NCBI RefSeq assembly: GCF_000226095.1
Contig: NC_016473.1
Location: 3,410,001 to 3,474,000, forward strand
Length of the DNA stretch: 64,000 nt
Origin: Thermothelomyces thermophilus ATCC 42464
Lineage: Eukaryota; Ascomycota; Sordariomycetes; Sordariales; Chaetomiaceae
Direction of reading: 5' to 3'
The notes under the pieces: generated by a model
Told to the model about the DNA's origin: nothing
Databases searched by the model: none
The model's input: only the letters and a program-made list of their open reading frames with translations
Program-made: the position numbers and the translations under genes
Shown here: positions 12,284 through 25,689 of the stretch, in pieces
How the letters are laid out: each line of letters starts with the position of its first letter
Position numbering within the stretch: the first letter of the stretch is position 1

Positions 12284-15200
12284 ATCTACCATAAGAGACA
12301 GATAGTAGTAGATAGACTACTATAGACTCTAGAAGAGGCGGTATAATAATATCGATATCGCGATAGGAGGAACAAGCTAAACCGCCGATAGCTATTCTCT
12401 CCGTTAACAAATGCGGAGCACTGTAATAGGAGTAGTAGGTTAAGATAGGAGAAATCGCTAGTATCGCTATAGACGGAACTAAGTTCGTATATTATTAGAA
12501 AACCGAGAGACGAGATAAGATTAGGGAAGTACCGAAAGAATACAAAGGACACCTAGCATTCGAATCGAAGTATCTAGAAGGATTACTAGAATATAGCCTA
12601 TAGGATTATAAGATTAAGCTTAAGGAAGGAGTATAACTAAAGTTCTTTAAGATCTATTATATAAGCTAGACTTAGAACGAAGAACTTAAGCGATATTTAG
12701 AGGAAAACCTTCGAAGAGGATATATCTACCTATCGACATTACTAGCAGGCTACCTAATCCTATTTATGCCTAAGAAAGACAGAAAGCTACGGTTATATGT
12801 TGACTATTGGTAACTTAACGAACAGACTATAAAAAACTAATACCTATTATTACTAATCTTACGGCTCTAAGATTAGTTAGTAAGAGCCTAATATTTTATA
12901 CGTCATAACTTGCTATCGGCCTATAACTATATATAGATTAAAGAAGGCGACGAGTGGAAAACAGCCTTTAGAACACCCTATAGCTACTACAAGTACCTCG
13001 TCATACCATTTAGACTTACGAACGCGCTAGTAACGTTCTAAGCCCTGATTAATTAAGCTATCTAACCCTTTCTTAACAAATTTACGGTATATTATCTTGA
13101 TAATATACTTATCTTCTTTAAGACGATAGACAAATACTAGAAGTATATAAAAGTAGTATTAGATATGCTATATATATATAAACTATTAGTTAACAAGGAA
13201 AAGAGCGAATTCTATATTAGGAAAACGGTATTTTTAAGATATAAGATATCCCTAGGACAAATTCGGATAGAACCTTTAAAGGTTAAAGCTATTAAGAATT
13301 AGCTATGACCGACGTCAGTTATAGAAGTACGAAGCTTCATCGGATTTGCAAACTTCTACCGGATATTCATTAGGAACTTTAGAGCGATCGTATAACCTTT
13401 GTACAAACTTACTAGGAAGAACGCTAAATTCCAATGGAAAGAATAGTATAAGTAAGCATTTATATAGATCTGTGACGTTATTACTAAAGATCTAGTACTA
13501 GTACTACTAGATCCTAAGAAGCCATTTGAGGTAGAAATAGACGCTTTAGACTATACTATTAGAGGATAATTAGGATAACGAGACAGATAAGGAAAGCTAT
13601 ATCCTATAGCCTTCTTTTTAAAGAAGCTCGATAGACTATGTCTTAATTATCCGATCTATAATAAGGAACTACTTACAATTGTTAAAGCTTTTAAGGAATA
13701 GTAACTATACCTTAGCGGTACGATTAAACTAATATAAGTATATATAGATTATAAGAACTTACGATACTTTATAACGACAAAGGAGCTTAACGGACGACAA
13801 ATACGATAGGTAGAATTCCTTATAGAATTTAACTTCGAGATCTGCTATAAGAAGGGCAAAGAGAACATACGAGCAGACATCTTAAGCCGACAAACGGATC
13901 ATACGGAAGGACGAACGGAAACAATACTACTATTGTTTAAGGAACAAACAGATAGAACGCTATATCACGAAACGTAGATACCTATAGAAGATAATCTACT
14001 TGACTCGTTCCTAGAGTGTTATATAATCTTTCAAGAAGAAAGGATTAACGAGACATAGTATTAAGTAGCACCTAGACTACTAGTACCTAACGGAGTAGAA
14101 GAAAGAGATAGGAAACTCTGGTACCGAGGCAAAGTATATATCTATGACAGGGATTAATAGCTACGAATGATTTGGGAACTCCATAAGTCGAAACTTAGAG
14201 GATATAAAGGAGTTACGAAGACTATCGTATAAGTTAGGAAATACTACGACTTTCTATAGTTAATGGTATAAGTTAAGAAAGTTATATAGAACTATAATAT
14301 TTGTAATCGAAGCAAAACGGCACGATATAAGCTGTATAGGCTACTTTAGCCACTGCTAATAGCTAATAAACTATAGAGTTTAGTTATAATAGACTTTATT
14401 ATAAAGCTACTAGAATCTAAGGATATAGCTATAGGAGTAACCTACGATAGTATTCTTACTATAATAGATTACCTAACTAAATAGGTATATTTCCTTCCCT
14501 ATAAGGAGTCCTAGATAGCAGAACAATTGGTAGACATGATCTATCGGCAAGTTACATTAGTATATGCTTAGCTATAAGAATAGATCACCGATAGAGATAC
14601 TAAGTTTATATCGAAGTTCTAGCAAGCGTTAATATAATAATTAGGCATTAATAGCAAGCTATTAACAGCATATCACCTGTAGACTAACGGACAAACGGAG
14701 CGACTAAACTAAGTTGTCAAGTAGTATCTCCGTTCTTACGTTAACTACTAGCAAGACGACTAGGTCATGCTATTGCTAATAGTATAACTCGCTTATAATA
14801 TAACGCTAACAGAAACGACTAAAGTTATACCGTTCTTTGCAAACTATAGATATAAAGCAGACCTTAGGCAAGGACTAGAGGTTATAGTGCCAAGAGCAGT
14901 AGTTAAAGCGGAACAAATGTATATACTATATAAAAAGCTTAAAAAGGAACTCGAGTTTATCAAGACTAGAATAAAGAACTACTACAACAAATATAGGCTC
15001 GAGGGACCTTGCCTAGAGAGGGGAGATAAAGTCTACCTAATCGTACGAAACTTACAAACTAAACGACTAAGCACAAAGCTAGACTTTAAGAAGGTCAGAC
15101 CCTTTATTATTAAAGAACGAATTTCGACATCTAACTACTAACTATCGTTACCGTCATCTATATAACTATAGATAAATGTTTTTTATATTTTACTTCTCGA

Positions 15201-15560
15201 ACTAGTACTAAAGAACGCTAAGGTTGCTATATATATTGAAGTAAAGGACAAAGAAGAAGAATAGGATATCAAAGAGATTCTAGATTTACATATTATTAAT
15301 AGAGAACTATAGTACCTAGTTAAATAGCTTGATTTCGGACTAGAAGATAACTTATAGGAACCTATTAAGAACCTAAATTGCCCTAAGAAACTAAAGTAGT
15401 TCTACTAGTAGAATCCTAACTAGCTATAAAAACTAGCTCTAAAGCCTATTCTCTAATAGAAAAAGAGGGGAACCTACTAGAATTAGGACCGAGATCTAAT
15501 CTGATCGACTCCTAATCAAGTACGTCAAAAGCACCTAACGCCTAAGCCTGACCTGTAAAG
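12284..15560 (+). pseudogene. pol of element H, RIP-degraded
   Basis: Starts abruptly in the protease-RT linker because element G inserted there; the upstream half is outside the window. RT (YLDN from YLDD near 13095), RNase H, integrase and GPF segments can be followed. A sense fragment of 84 codons at 14887-15141, covering the integrase C-terminus, happens to remain open. The end is approximate. Confidence 0.83.
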
Positions 15561-16072
15561 GTCTGCGTCTCCGATATCGGTAGAGGAGTATCTAGCTCTT
15601 CCTCCTCCTCTAGATAAGCTATACTACGATGAAAAACTTTAGTACTATAATTGTATAGGGATTACTATAAACGACGTAATTAACTTAAATGGCTCAATGT
15701 CTAAGCAAGTAATGCCTTAGTCTTAGTAATCTCCCTTAAAACCTTCTCTTGCTTTAATAAATTTAAAAGGACTAAGATAGTTAGTAACCTAAGACTATAA
15801 AGGAAAATAACAAGGAACCTATAGGCATCTATAATGTTTAGACTACTATACTTCTTACCTATACGAATATAGTTTTGATACTTGTTTAAACCTTCTATTA
15901 TTATATAACGCTTTTATAGCTTCGTATTCTAATAATACTTACAAGGTATAGCGACTTCGTAACCCTCTTACTTAATCTTGATTATAATAGCATATTATTT
16001 ATGTTTAAGATCGCGACAATTCCTAGGAATATAATTAGCTATAGCAAAAGGAAGTTAGTAAAAGAAGGACGT
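15420..16072 (-). pseudogene. Antisense Zn2Cys6-like/coiled-coil gene of H, broken by RIP
   Basis: Homologue of the antisense frame of G. The six-position cysteine pattern maps to 15848-15943. The first position is still TGT (Cys), which supports reading the tyrosine codons of G as former cysteines. The other visible positions are Tyr. The start codon position reads ACG here and ATG in G, so the true start is undecided. Limits are approximate. Confidence 0.55.
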
Positions 16073-16158
16073 TACCTACTAGGAAAAGGGGGTATTAGTA
16101 GTACTTGAGATAAGTTATAAGAAGCTTTCAGGTCGAAAGCCCTAAAGAGAGGGTATCG

Positions 16159-16614
16159 TATCACAAGCCAACCATATACCACGACCTAGTAGGGTATAGT
16201 AGGCTAAATGAGCCACTAATCAAGAAGGGCACGAAGCGAGGCTGACACAGGATCGCTAGGGAGCGTAGGCTACTATAGGCGAACAATTGCTAAAAAGGGA
16301 AAGATAGCGGAGGATAGCTAGCTACCGAAGGCAATCTAAAGACAGGATAGAAGGGGACTATAAGCGACCGACAGAAGTATATCTATATATAAATAGTCAC
16401 TTGTTATAGTAGACTCTAGGAGTTTACCAGTGATAGTAACCCTTACAATTATAGTACTTATACTAAGCATTGTTGTTAACTACTGTAAGAGATAACTCTA
16501 GTGTTATTATAAACCCTTTGGCTTTACCGAATCCCTTAGACGACCTGCCTACTTGTCCTGCTTAATCTACCTTTGTCTAAACCCTTTTAGAAGAAGTCTA
16601 AGTTAGGTTTGTCA
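16159..16614 (+). repeat. 3' LTR of element H (C-type U3)
   Basis: Begins TATCACAAGC and is similar along its whole length to 11832-12283. It holds AGTGATAGTAAC in R, close to the predicted self-primer. The right boundary may be off by a few bases. Confidence 0.8.
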
Positions 16615-16841
16615 TTGGTTTAAATGCTAGATGTCCTTTATATTCCTTTGGTACTTCCCTAGTCTTATCTTGTTTCTTGGTTTTCTAATAGTATATAAAC
16701 TTAGTTCTGTCCATAGTAATACTAGCGATTTCTCCTGTCTTAACATACTACTCTAATTATAGTTCTCTACATTCGTTAACAGAGAGAATAGCTATCGGCG
16801 GTTTAGCTCGTTCCTTCTATTATAACATCGGTGTCGTTATA
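16615..16841 (-). pseudogene. pol fragment of element F (protease-RT linker)
   Basis: Minus-strand pol matching the linker between protease and RT of the intact element. It is bounded on the left by H and on the right by D1. It ends at TTATA, which is repeated at 24408-24412 where the gene resumes. It is RIP-degraded. Confidence 0.85.
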
Positions 16842-17274
16842 TATTATAGAAATATATATACAAGACGCCGCCGGAGCCGCCTCTCTAACAGGCCAATAGG
16901 ACAACAGGAATGATAGGCTAATCAGGACAGGATTACACCTAGCAAGAAATGATCCTAGCAAAGGATCATTAGCTTACAATATAAGCTAGGTAAGCTAGTA
17001 CAGAGGATCACTATAACTATTAGTAATCCTAGGATTATATATATATATAGATAGTCACTCGTTATAGTAGACTCTAGGAGTTTACTAGTAATAATAACCT
17101 AACCTACAATTATAATACTTATACTAAGCATTGCTAACTACTATAGGAGACAACTCTAGTGTTATTATAAACCCTTTAGCTTTACCAAATCCCTTAGACG
17201 ACCTATATACTTGTCTCGCTTAATTTACCTCCGTCTAAACCCTTTTAGAGGAAGTCTAAGTTAGGTTCGTCATA
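16842..17274 (+). repeat. 5' LTR of D1
   Basis: Begins TATTATAGAA (RIP form of TGTCATGGAA) and ends CGTCATA. The partner is at 23975-24407 with equal length. The sequence just downstream reads TATTGCTATCACT in the primer-binding position, complementary to AGTGATAGTAAC in the 3' LTR apart from one G:U pair. Confidence 0.92.
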
Positions 17275-17301
17275 TATTGCTATCACTCCCTTTGTTCTAT
17301 T

Positions 17302-19563
17302 ATAGCTCAGAACAGAGGTGATTTCGACCTTGATATTGACATGATTACTAACATTACAGCCGAACAGCTGCTTGCCTAGCTTAGTCAACTCTATTAGCGG
17401 ATCTAGGAGTTAGACCAGAGAGACAAGGCTACTTAAGCTCGGATTAAGGAACTTGAGAACGGTGAAAAGCACTTATAGAAGCTGGTTAACAAGGTCTATA
17501 CTAAAATCAAGGCACTCGAAGGTACTAAAGCGAGCTATATTAAGATCAAACTACCTAGTAAATATAGAGGAACTAAGGAGGATCTTATAGGATTCCTAAT
17601 AAACCTTTGATCTTACTTCTAGCTTAATGATAATAAGTTTCTAGATGATAAAGCCAAAGTCCTCTATATAGCTATAAGACTAGAGGGTAAGGTACTTAGA
17701 TAGTTTAAGCCTATATAGAATGACTATCTTACTAAGGAAGACGAAGACGACTAAGATATATTTATATAGGTAGTCTTTTAATCCTATGACTAGTTTAAAG
17801 AAGAGCTTTAGAAGGTTTTTAGTAATAAAGATAAGAAGATTTATATATAAGAAGGACTTACTAATCTCTAATAGATTAAGTTAATGGCCTCCTATACTAT
17901 ATAGTTTAGATAAGATATACTTAAGTCTTAGCTTAATAATAAGGCATTAATATAACTATTTTATAATAGCTTAAAGAAAAAGGTTAAAGACGAGCTATAT
18001 AAGTACGACCGGCCTAAGACCCTAGATAAATATATTATATAGGCTATTAGAATCGATGATTGACTTTATATATAAGAGTAGTAGAAACGAGGTTGGATAA
18101 ACAGAACTATAGTTAAGGCTAACGACAAGAAAAAACGAGCATATACTAGTACCTCGTATAGGATATATCCTAGAGCTATAGATATAGATATAATATAGAA
18201 GCAGGATAAGAAAAAGATAACTAAAGACAAGTCTAACATTACCTACTATAACTATAGAAAGAAAGGACACTATAAACAAGAATATTAAAGCCTAAAGAAA
18301 GATTAAAAACTAGTCCCTAGAAAGGAAATTATAGCTATTAATAAAACCGCTAAGAATATTATCAAAGTAGTAGCTATAAGCTACAAAAATAGGGATAGCA
18401 ACATAGACAGTCCTAGACGCGACGGCGATAGTAAAGACGAACAAGCACCGTACTCCGAACTGGTCACTATAGACCTAGAGACAGGTCTTGCTGAATAGGA
18501 CACGGCAGGAGAGTATATACTACCAATTTCGATTCTCCTAGCCTTGAGGCAGTAGGGTTTTACAGTTATATAGAGGTAGGATAGATTATAGACGACCGAT
18601 ACCTAAGGAATCGAGAGACCTGGACCTAATGTTCCATTTCTCTAGGAACGAATCGAATGGTATTATAACGAAGTTTTCTAATTTAATATAGAATTATATA
18701 AATAGGATAGACGCTTAATTTAACTTACCTAGTAGAGTAATAAGATAAGGGACGAGATAAGGGAACTCTGATATATTGTAGAAACTATTAAAGGAAAATA
18801 GCCTGTGATATATAATAGGCCTAATAGCCATACCAAGTATTTTAATGACTAGTAACTTAGCTATAACGTATAGAACCCCGAGTACTAGTTTATACGCACG
18901 AACCGTAGAAAAGATAAGTATATATAGGAAAGCTATTAGAAGAAATACTCCTACCTTAGCATTAGAGTATCTATAGTCTATATATAGTAGGAAGGATTTA
19001 GGAAAGAGTTCTAATACCTCCTAGGCGACGCTATATAACTATACTTGTAATACAAGGCATATATACAAGTGCCCTAGTTCTAGTATATATTATACAAATG
19101 CCGATACCACTTTCGCGACAAATTCGAAAACAATTACTAGCTAACCCGACAAGGAAATAAAGATAGAAGCCTCTACCCTATAGAATAGGTCTATAATATA
19201 GGAAATAGAGCGGCCAAATTACTCTAGAAGATCGAAGCCTACGATCTAGAAGGCATTATAATAGTTCTAAAACGAGCCTAGCCTAGGCACTATAGAATAG
19301 GACAAGATATATAGGACTCGTGCTAGAGTAACGATTGCCTTTACTACGCGGATAAGAAGAAATCGCGAATTCGGGAACTTTAGATAAAGCTATAGTACGT
19401 ACGATAGAAAGCAGAACAGACCTAATAGTAGGAAGCTACTAGCACTTAATGGCTTATAGAAATAGGTACGATTGATAAAGCCGCTATTAGCCAAATAACT
19501 AAAGAGGTTAGTATTAACCTAGGAAACGGGTTAGGGCCTTCCGAGGGGCCCGAAAACCATTAA
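17302..19563 (+). pseudogene. gag of D1, RIP-degraded
   Basis: 2262 bp as in the intact element; the start is ATA where A2 has ATG, a RIP change. The gag core, the CCHC knuckle region (near 18245) and the C-terminal extension with its second CX4CXYH-like motif (near 19320) can be followed between stops. The frame ends at TAA in the same context as in A2, and the mutated slippery site AGGAAAC is still visible. Confidence 0.88.
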
Positions 19564-22500
19564 CGCCTATATAGCAGCAAGTAGTAGCATAGTATAGGAG
19601 GAACTAGCGTAAGAGACCACTATATCGAGACCTCCTGGCAGAAACATAGGAAATCGCTGTAGTCTTTAAGCAACGGTAGCAAGACAAGCAATTATAGATA
19701 ATAGTATAATGGAAATAGCACGAAATGCTTGTATTAGTAGATAGTAGAGTAGAGATAAACCTGATTTTGCCAACACTTGTAAATTAGCTATAGATACTCT
19801 AGAGAATAAAGTGGAAGCATAGCATAGTCAAAGGGCTATTTCCGACGTAATAGATATATAAGGAGACCGAACTAATTGACATTATTATAGTAGGGAAGAC
19901 TATAGCAATTGTATTTAGTATTATAGATATAGGTAATGATAAAGACATAATATTAGGGTTACTATAGTATAAAGATTATAACCTAGACATTAGCTAGAAG
20001 AATAGTAGCTACCTATAACCCTGAATAGAGTCGTATTTAACTAGCAAGATAGGGAGTATACAAGGATTATAAGCAGACGATGCTCAAGGGAAGGCATATC
20101 CTATAGATCTACCGTAAGAGACGGACAGTGGTAGGCAGACTACTATAGACTCTAGAAGAAGCGGTATAACGACACCGACATTATGATAAGAGGAACAAGC
20201 TAAACCGCCGATAGCTATTCTCTCTATTGATAAATATAGAGCACTATAACTAGAGTAGTAGGTTAAGATAGAAGAAATCGCTAGTATCGCTATAGACGGA
20301 ACCAAGTTTATATACTATTAGAAAGCTAAGAGACGAGACAAGACTAGGGAAGTACTAAAGGAATACAAAGAATACCTAGCATTCGAACCGAAGTATCTAG
20401 AAGGATTACTAGAACACGGCCTATAGGATTATAAGATCAAGCTTAAGGAAGGAGTATAATTAAAGTTCTTTAAGATCTACTATATAAGCTAGACTTAGAA
20501 CGAAGAACTTAAGCGATATTTAGAGGAGAACCTTTAAAGAGGATATATCTGCCTGTCGATATTATTAGTAGGCTATCTAATCCTATTTATGCCTAAGAAA
20601 GACAGAAAGCTATAGTTATATATTAACTATTGGCAACTTAATAAATAGACTATGAAAAACCGATACCTATTACTACTAACCTTATAGCTCTAAGATTAGT
20701 TAGTAGGAGCCTAATATTTTATATGTCTTAACTTGCCATTAGCTTATAACTATATATGGATTAAAAAAGGCAATGAGTAGAAAACGGCCTTTAAGATACC
20801 CTATAGTTACTATAAGTACCTTGTTATACTATTTAGACTTATAGATGTGCTAGTAACGTTCCAAGCCCTAATTAATCAAGCTATCCGACCCTTTCTCGAT
20901 AAATTTATAATATATTATCTCGACGATATACTTATCTTCTCTAAAACGATGGACAAACACTAGAAGTATATAAGAGTAGTACTAGATACATTATACGTAT
21001 ATAAGCTATTAGTTAATAAGGAAAAGAGCGAATTCCACGTTAGGAAGACGGTGTTTTTAGAATATAAGATATCCCTGGGACAAATTCGGATAGAACCTTC
21101 AAAGGTTAAAGCCATTAAGGATTAGCTACAACCGACGTTAGTTATAGAAGTACAAAGTTTCATCGGGTTTACAAACTTCTACCGGATGTTCATTAGGAAC
21201 TTTAGAGCAATCGTACAACCTTTGTACAAACTTACTAAGAAGAACGCTAAATTCTAATAAAAAGAGCAATATAAGTAAGCATTTACAAAGATCTACGACG
21301 CCATTACTAAAAATCTAGTACTAGTATTACTAGACCCTAGGAAGCTATTCGAGGTAGAGACAGACGCTTTAGACTATACTATCAGAGAATAGTTAGGATA
21401 ACGAGATGAACAAGGGAAGCTACATCTTATAGCCTTCTTTTTAAAGAAGCTCGACAGACTATATCTTAATTATCCGATCTATAATAAAGAACTACTTACG
21501 ATTATCGAAGCTTTTAAGGAATAGCGACTATACCTTAGTAGTACGATTGAACTAGTATAAGTATATATAGATTACAAGAATTTACAATACTTTATAATGA
21601 TAAAGAAGCTTAACAGACAATAAATACAATAGGTAGAATTCCTTATAGAATTTAATTTTAAGATCTACTATAAGAAGGGCAAAGAGAACATACAAGCAGA
21701 CGCCTTAAGCTAACAAACGGATTATATAAAAGGACAAACGGAAACAACGCTACCATTATTTAAAGAACAAATAGACGGAACGCTATATTACAAAACGTAG
21801 ACACCCATAGAAGATGATCTACTTGACTCGTTCCTAGAATATTATATGATCTTTTAAGAAGAAAGGATTAACAAGGTATAGTATTAAGTAGCACCCGGAC
21901 TAGTAGTACCTAATGGAGTAAAAGAAAAAGATAGGAAACTCTAATACTAAGGTAAAACGTATATCTACGACAAAGATTAATAGCTATAAATGATTTAAGA
22001 ACTCTACAAGTCGAAACTCGGAGGATATAAAGGAGTCACGAAGACTGTCGTACAAGTCAAGAAATACTACGACTTTCTATAGTTAACGGCACGAGTTAAG
22101 GAAGTCGTATGGAGCTACGACATCTACAATCAAAGCAAAACGGCACGATATAAGCCGTATAGACTACTTTAGCTACTGCTAATATCTGACAAACTATAGA
22201 GTTTAGTTATGATAGACTTTATTACGAAACTGCTAGAATCTAAGGATACAGCTATAGGAGTAATCTATAATAGTATTCTTACTATAGTAGATCGCCTAAC
22301 TAAATAGGTATACTTCTTTCCCTATAAGGAGTCCTAGATAGCTAAATAGTTAGCAGATGTAATCTATTAGCAAGTCGCATTAGTGTACGCTTAGCTATAG
22401 GAATAGATTACCGATAGAGATACCAAGTTTGTATTAAAGTTCTGGCAAGCGTTAATATAATAATTAGGCGTTAATAGTAAGCTGTTAATAGTATATTACC

Positions 22501-23380
22501 TACAAACTAATAGACAAACAGAGCGACTAAACCAAGTTATCAAGTAGTACCTCTACTCTTACATTAACTACTAGCAAGACAACTAGGTCATATTATTACT
22601 AATAGTATAACTCGCTTATAATATAACGCTAATAGAAATGACTAAAGTCACATTGTTCTTTATAAACTATAGATATAAAGCAGACCTTAGGCAAGGACTA
22701 GAGGTTATAGTGCCAAGAGTAGTAGTCAAAGCGGAACAAATGTATATACTATATAAGAAGCTTAAAAAGGAATTCAAGTTTATTAGAACCAGAATAAAGA
22801 ACTACTACGACAAATATAGGCTTAAGGGACCTTGCCTAGAGAGGGGAGACAAAGTCTACCTAATTATATAAAACTTACGAACTAAACGACTAAGCACGAA
22901 GCTAGACTTTAAGAAGGTTAGACCCTTCATTATTAAAGAATAAATCTCGACATCTAACTATCGACTATCGTTACCGTTATCTATACGATTACAAATAGAC
23001 GTTTTTTATATTTTACTTCTCGAACTAGCGCTAAAGAATGCTAAAATTGCTACAAATATTAAAGTAGAGGATAAAGAGGAAGAATAAGATATCGAAGAAA
23101 TTCTAGATTTATATATTATTAATAGGGAACTATAGTATCTAGTTAAATAGCTTAATTTTAGACTAGAGGATAACTTATAGGAATTAGTTAAGAATTTAAA
23201 CTGCCCTAAGAAACTAGAACAGTTCTACTACTAGAACCCGGATTAACCGTAGGCACTAGCTCAGACAAAACGGCCAAGTCAGCCTCTAACAAATCTAGGC
23301 CTAAAGAGGACTAATTAAACGGGACATTAACACCCTAGGACCGTACATCACTAACAACACGTACCTTGGAATCCTATACC
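19527..23380 (+). pseudogene. pol of D1, RIP-degraded
   Basis: Co-linear with intact Pol from the frameshift overlap onward. The RT active-site segment (about 20915), RNase H, integrase core (about 22200-22520) and a chromodomain-like region (about 23080-23200) are recognisable. Stops are frequent. A fragment at 22638-22871 is open by chance. The 3' end is approximate because this subfamily diverges there. Confidence 0.87.
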
Positions 23381-23848
23381 CCCTGTTCTTCTGCCTCTAT
23401 TTCCTCTATAGACTATATACCTCGATAAAACAGCTCGGAACCCTGCTCCTTTAAGAAACGTTTCTGGTGACGAAGACGAGCTAATCGACCGATAGCCGTC
23501 TAAAGTTAAGTCTGAAGAACGAAAAGGGCCTCTTTAGCATCGGCCTTTTCTTATTCTATATATTTCTACTTAGATATAATCTTTGTTACTATAAAAGATT
23601 AGCTATAAACATTAAGGTGACAAACAAGGCTATAAATAAGCAGACATTATATTAGAACTATTGTAAGAACGACCCTAACGTATGTACTTGCTATAGCGAG
23701 AAGAGCCTAATGCCATACGATAAGCCAAGTTCCGCTTAAAACACTATAAATACGGTATAACGTCTATACCAGAAGAATTAATAAAAGAAGCAAGTGTGGC
23801 GCGCTATTAGGATTTCGAAGATCGACGCTTAAAGATACAATCTGCCAT
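23225..23848 (-). pseudogene. Antisense Zn2Cys6-like/coiled-coil gene of D1, broken by RIP
   Basis: Starts at ATG (complement 23846-23848) with MAD as in the A2 protein. The cysteine positions fall at 23663-23752 with spacing X2, X6, X8, X2, X6; five are Tyr and one is still TGT (Cys). The coiled-coil region is better preserved in another frame, so at least one frameshift has occurred. Its LRxQK core resembles that of A2. The 3' end is approximate. Confidence 0.62.
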
Positions 23849-23974
23849 CTTGTTAGTCACTAGTAATACGGAAAAAGGAAAAAATTACAAGGTATATATA
23901 GAAAAGGATGTTAGTGCTATTTGAAATGGCCTAAGATGGGCTTTCGGGTCGAAAGCCTTAAAGGAGGGGCATCG

Positions 23975-24407
23975 TGTCATGGAAATATATATATAGGACG
24001 CCGCCGGAGCTGCCTCCCTAACAGGCTAATAGGATAGTAGGAATGATAGGCTAATTAGGATAGGATTACACTTGGTAAGAAATGATCCTAGTAGAGGATT
24101 ACTAGCTTACGATGTGAGCCAGGTGAGCTAGTATAGAGGATCACTATGACTATTGGTAATCCTAGAATTATATATATATGTAGATAGTCACTTGTTATAG
24201 TGGACTCCAGGAGTTTACTAGTGATAGTAACCTAACCTACAATTATGGTACTTATACTAAGTATCGCTAACTACTATAGGAGATAACTCTAGTATTATTA
24301 TAAACCCTTTAGCTTTATCGAATCCCTTAGACGACCTATACGCTTGTCCTACTTAATTTACCTCTGTCTGAACCCTTTTAGAGGAAGTCTAAGTTAGGTT
24401 CGTTACA
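23975..24407 (+). repeat. 3' LTR of D1
   Basis: Begins TGTCATGGAA and ends CGTTACA. It is preceded by the shared hairpin (GGCTTTCG/CGAAAGCC) and purine tract AAAGGAGGGGC. It contains AGTGATAGTAAC, the predicted transcript start and self-primer. Confidence 0.92.
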
Positions 24408-25049
24408 TTATACCGCTTCTTCTAGAGTCTATAGTGGTCTGCCTGCTACTGCTCGTCTCTTATAGTAGATCTATAGGATATGCCTTGCCTTAAGCATCGT
24501 CTGCTTACGATCCTTATATACTCTCTATCTCGCTAGTTAAATATGACTCTGTTTAGGGTTATAGGTAGCTACTATTCTTCTAGCTAATATCTAGGTTATA
24601 ATCTTTATATTATAGTAACCCTAATATTATATCTTTATTACTACCTATATCCATAATGCTAAATATAATTGCTATAGTCTTCCCTATTATAATAATGTCG
24701 ATTGGTTCGGTCTCCCTATATACCTATTACGTTAGAAATAGCCCTTTGACTATACTATACTTCCGCTTCATTCTCTAGGGTATTTATAGCTAATTTACAA
24801 GTATCGGCGAAATTAGGTTTATCTCTACTTTACTATCTACTAGTACGAGTATTTCGTGCTATTTCTATTATACTATTATCTATAGTCGCTTGTCTTACTG
24901 CCGTCATCTAAAGATTACGGCGATTTCCTATGTTTCTGCCGGGAGGTCTCGATATAGTGGTCTCTTGTACTAGTTCCTCTTATACTATGCTACTACTCGC
25001 CGCTATACAGGCGTTAATGGTTTCTAAGCCCCTCAAAGGGCCCTAACCC
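24408..25049 (-). pseudogene. pol 5' part of element F (protease)
   Basis: Resumption of the F pol after D1, covering the protease and the start of the Pol frame. It overlaps the gag end in the frameshift region. The TSD TTATA marks the left edge. Confidence 0.85.
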
Positions 25050-25101
25050 GTTTCCTAGGTCAGTGCTAACCTCTTCGGTTATTCGGCTAATAGCGGCTTT
25101 G
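25013..25101 (-). pseudogene. gag 3' end of element F
   Basis: Last 89 bases of F gag, with TAA complement at 25013-25015. It is cut by E1 after CTTTG; the matching CTTCG stands at 32699-32703 and the single difference is a RIP-type C to T change. Confidence 0.83.
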
Positions 25102-25552
25102 TATGACGAACCTAACTTAGACTTCTTCTAAAAGGGTTTAGACGAAGGTAGATTGAGTAGGATAAGTAGGCAGGTTGTCTAAGGGATTTGGTGAAGCCAA
25201 AGGGTTTATAATAACACTAAAGTTGTCTCTTATAGTAATTAGCAATACTTAGTATAAGTATTATAATTATAAGTTACTATTACTAGTAAACTCTTAGAGT
25301 CTACCTAACAAGTAACTGGCTAGCTAGCTATATATATATAATTGTCTGTCCCTCTTTAATAGTTATTACTAGTACTATTTCTCCTTTTACCCTATAATTC
25401 TATATTATTAACGGTAATATATTATTATCACTAGTAAAGACCTTAGTCTTGGCGGTGATAATCTTCTAATTAGTCTGTTAAGTAATTGGCTGTCGGAATG
25501 TCCCGCGTCCTAGCTATAGCCTGCCAGGCCGTCTATATGCTTATCTATAACA
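25102..25552 (-). repeat. 3' LTR of E1 in element sense
   Basis: Begins TATGACGAAC (RIP form of TGTGACGAAC) and ends CTATAACA. Equal in length to 32248-32698. Its U3 type is shared with B and E2. Confidence 0.92.
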
Positions 25553-25689
25553 CGATGCCCCTCCTTTAAGGCTTTCGACCTAAAAGCCCTCTTAGGCCGT
25601 TTCAAATAGTGCTAATACCCTTCGCTTATAAGTACTACATTCTTTCTATTTCTACGTTATAGTCACTATATTGATAAAATACCTATAGA

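Larger units (their letters stand above)
12284..16614 (+). mobile_element. Element H (right part): RIP-degraded chromoviral Gypsy element, C-type U3
   Basis: Same subfamily as G, its own guest. It ends with an LTR at about 16159-16614, after which the minus-strand pol of element F begins. The LTR end reads GTTTGTCA followed by TTGGT, so the last two bases seem lost or altered and the exact boundary is uncertain by a few bases. The left end lies outside the window. Confidence 0.82.
16842..24407 (+). mobile_element. Element D1: complete RIP-degraded chromoviral Gypsy element, D-type U3
   Basis: A 7566-bp element with two 433-bp LTRs (16842-17274 and 23975-24407) and TSD TTATA (16837-16841 and 24408-24412). 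gag has exactly the length of intact gag. It inserted into the pol of element F, which has the same LTR type. Confidence 0.93.

Noticed and set aside
14887-15141. Short sense frames of 70-85 codons such as 14887-15141, 1538-1792 and 22638-22871.
   Set aside because: They are surviving pieces of the integrase C-terminus of RIPed pol genes and not independent genes.
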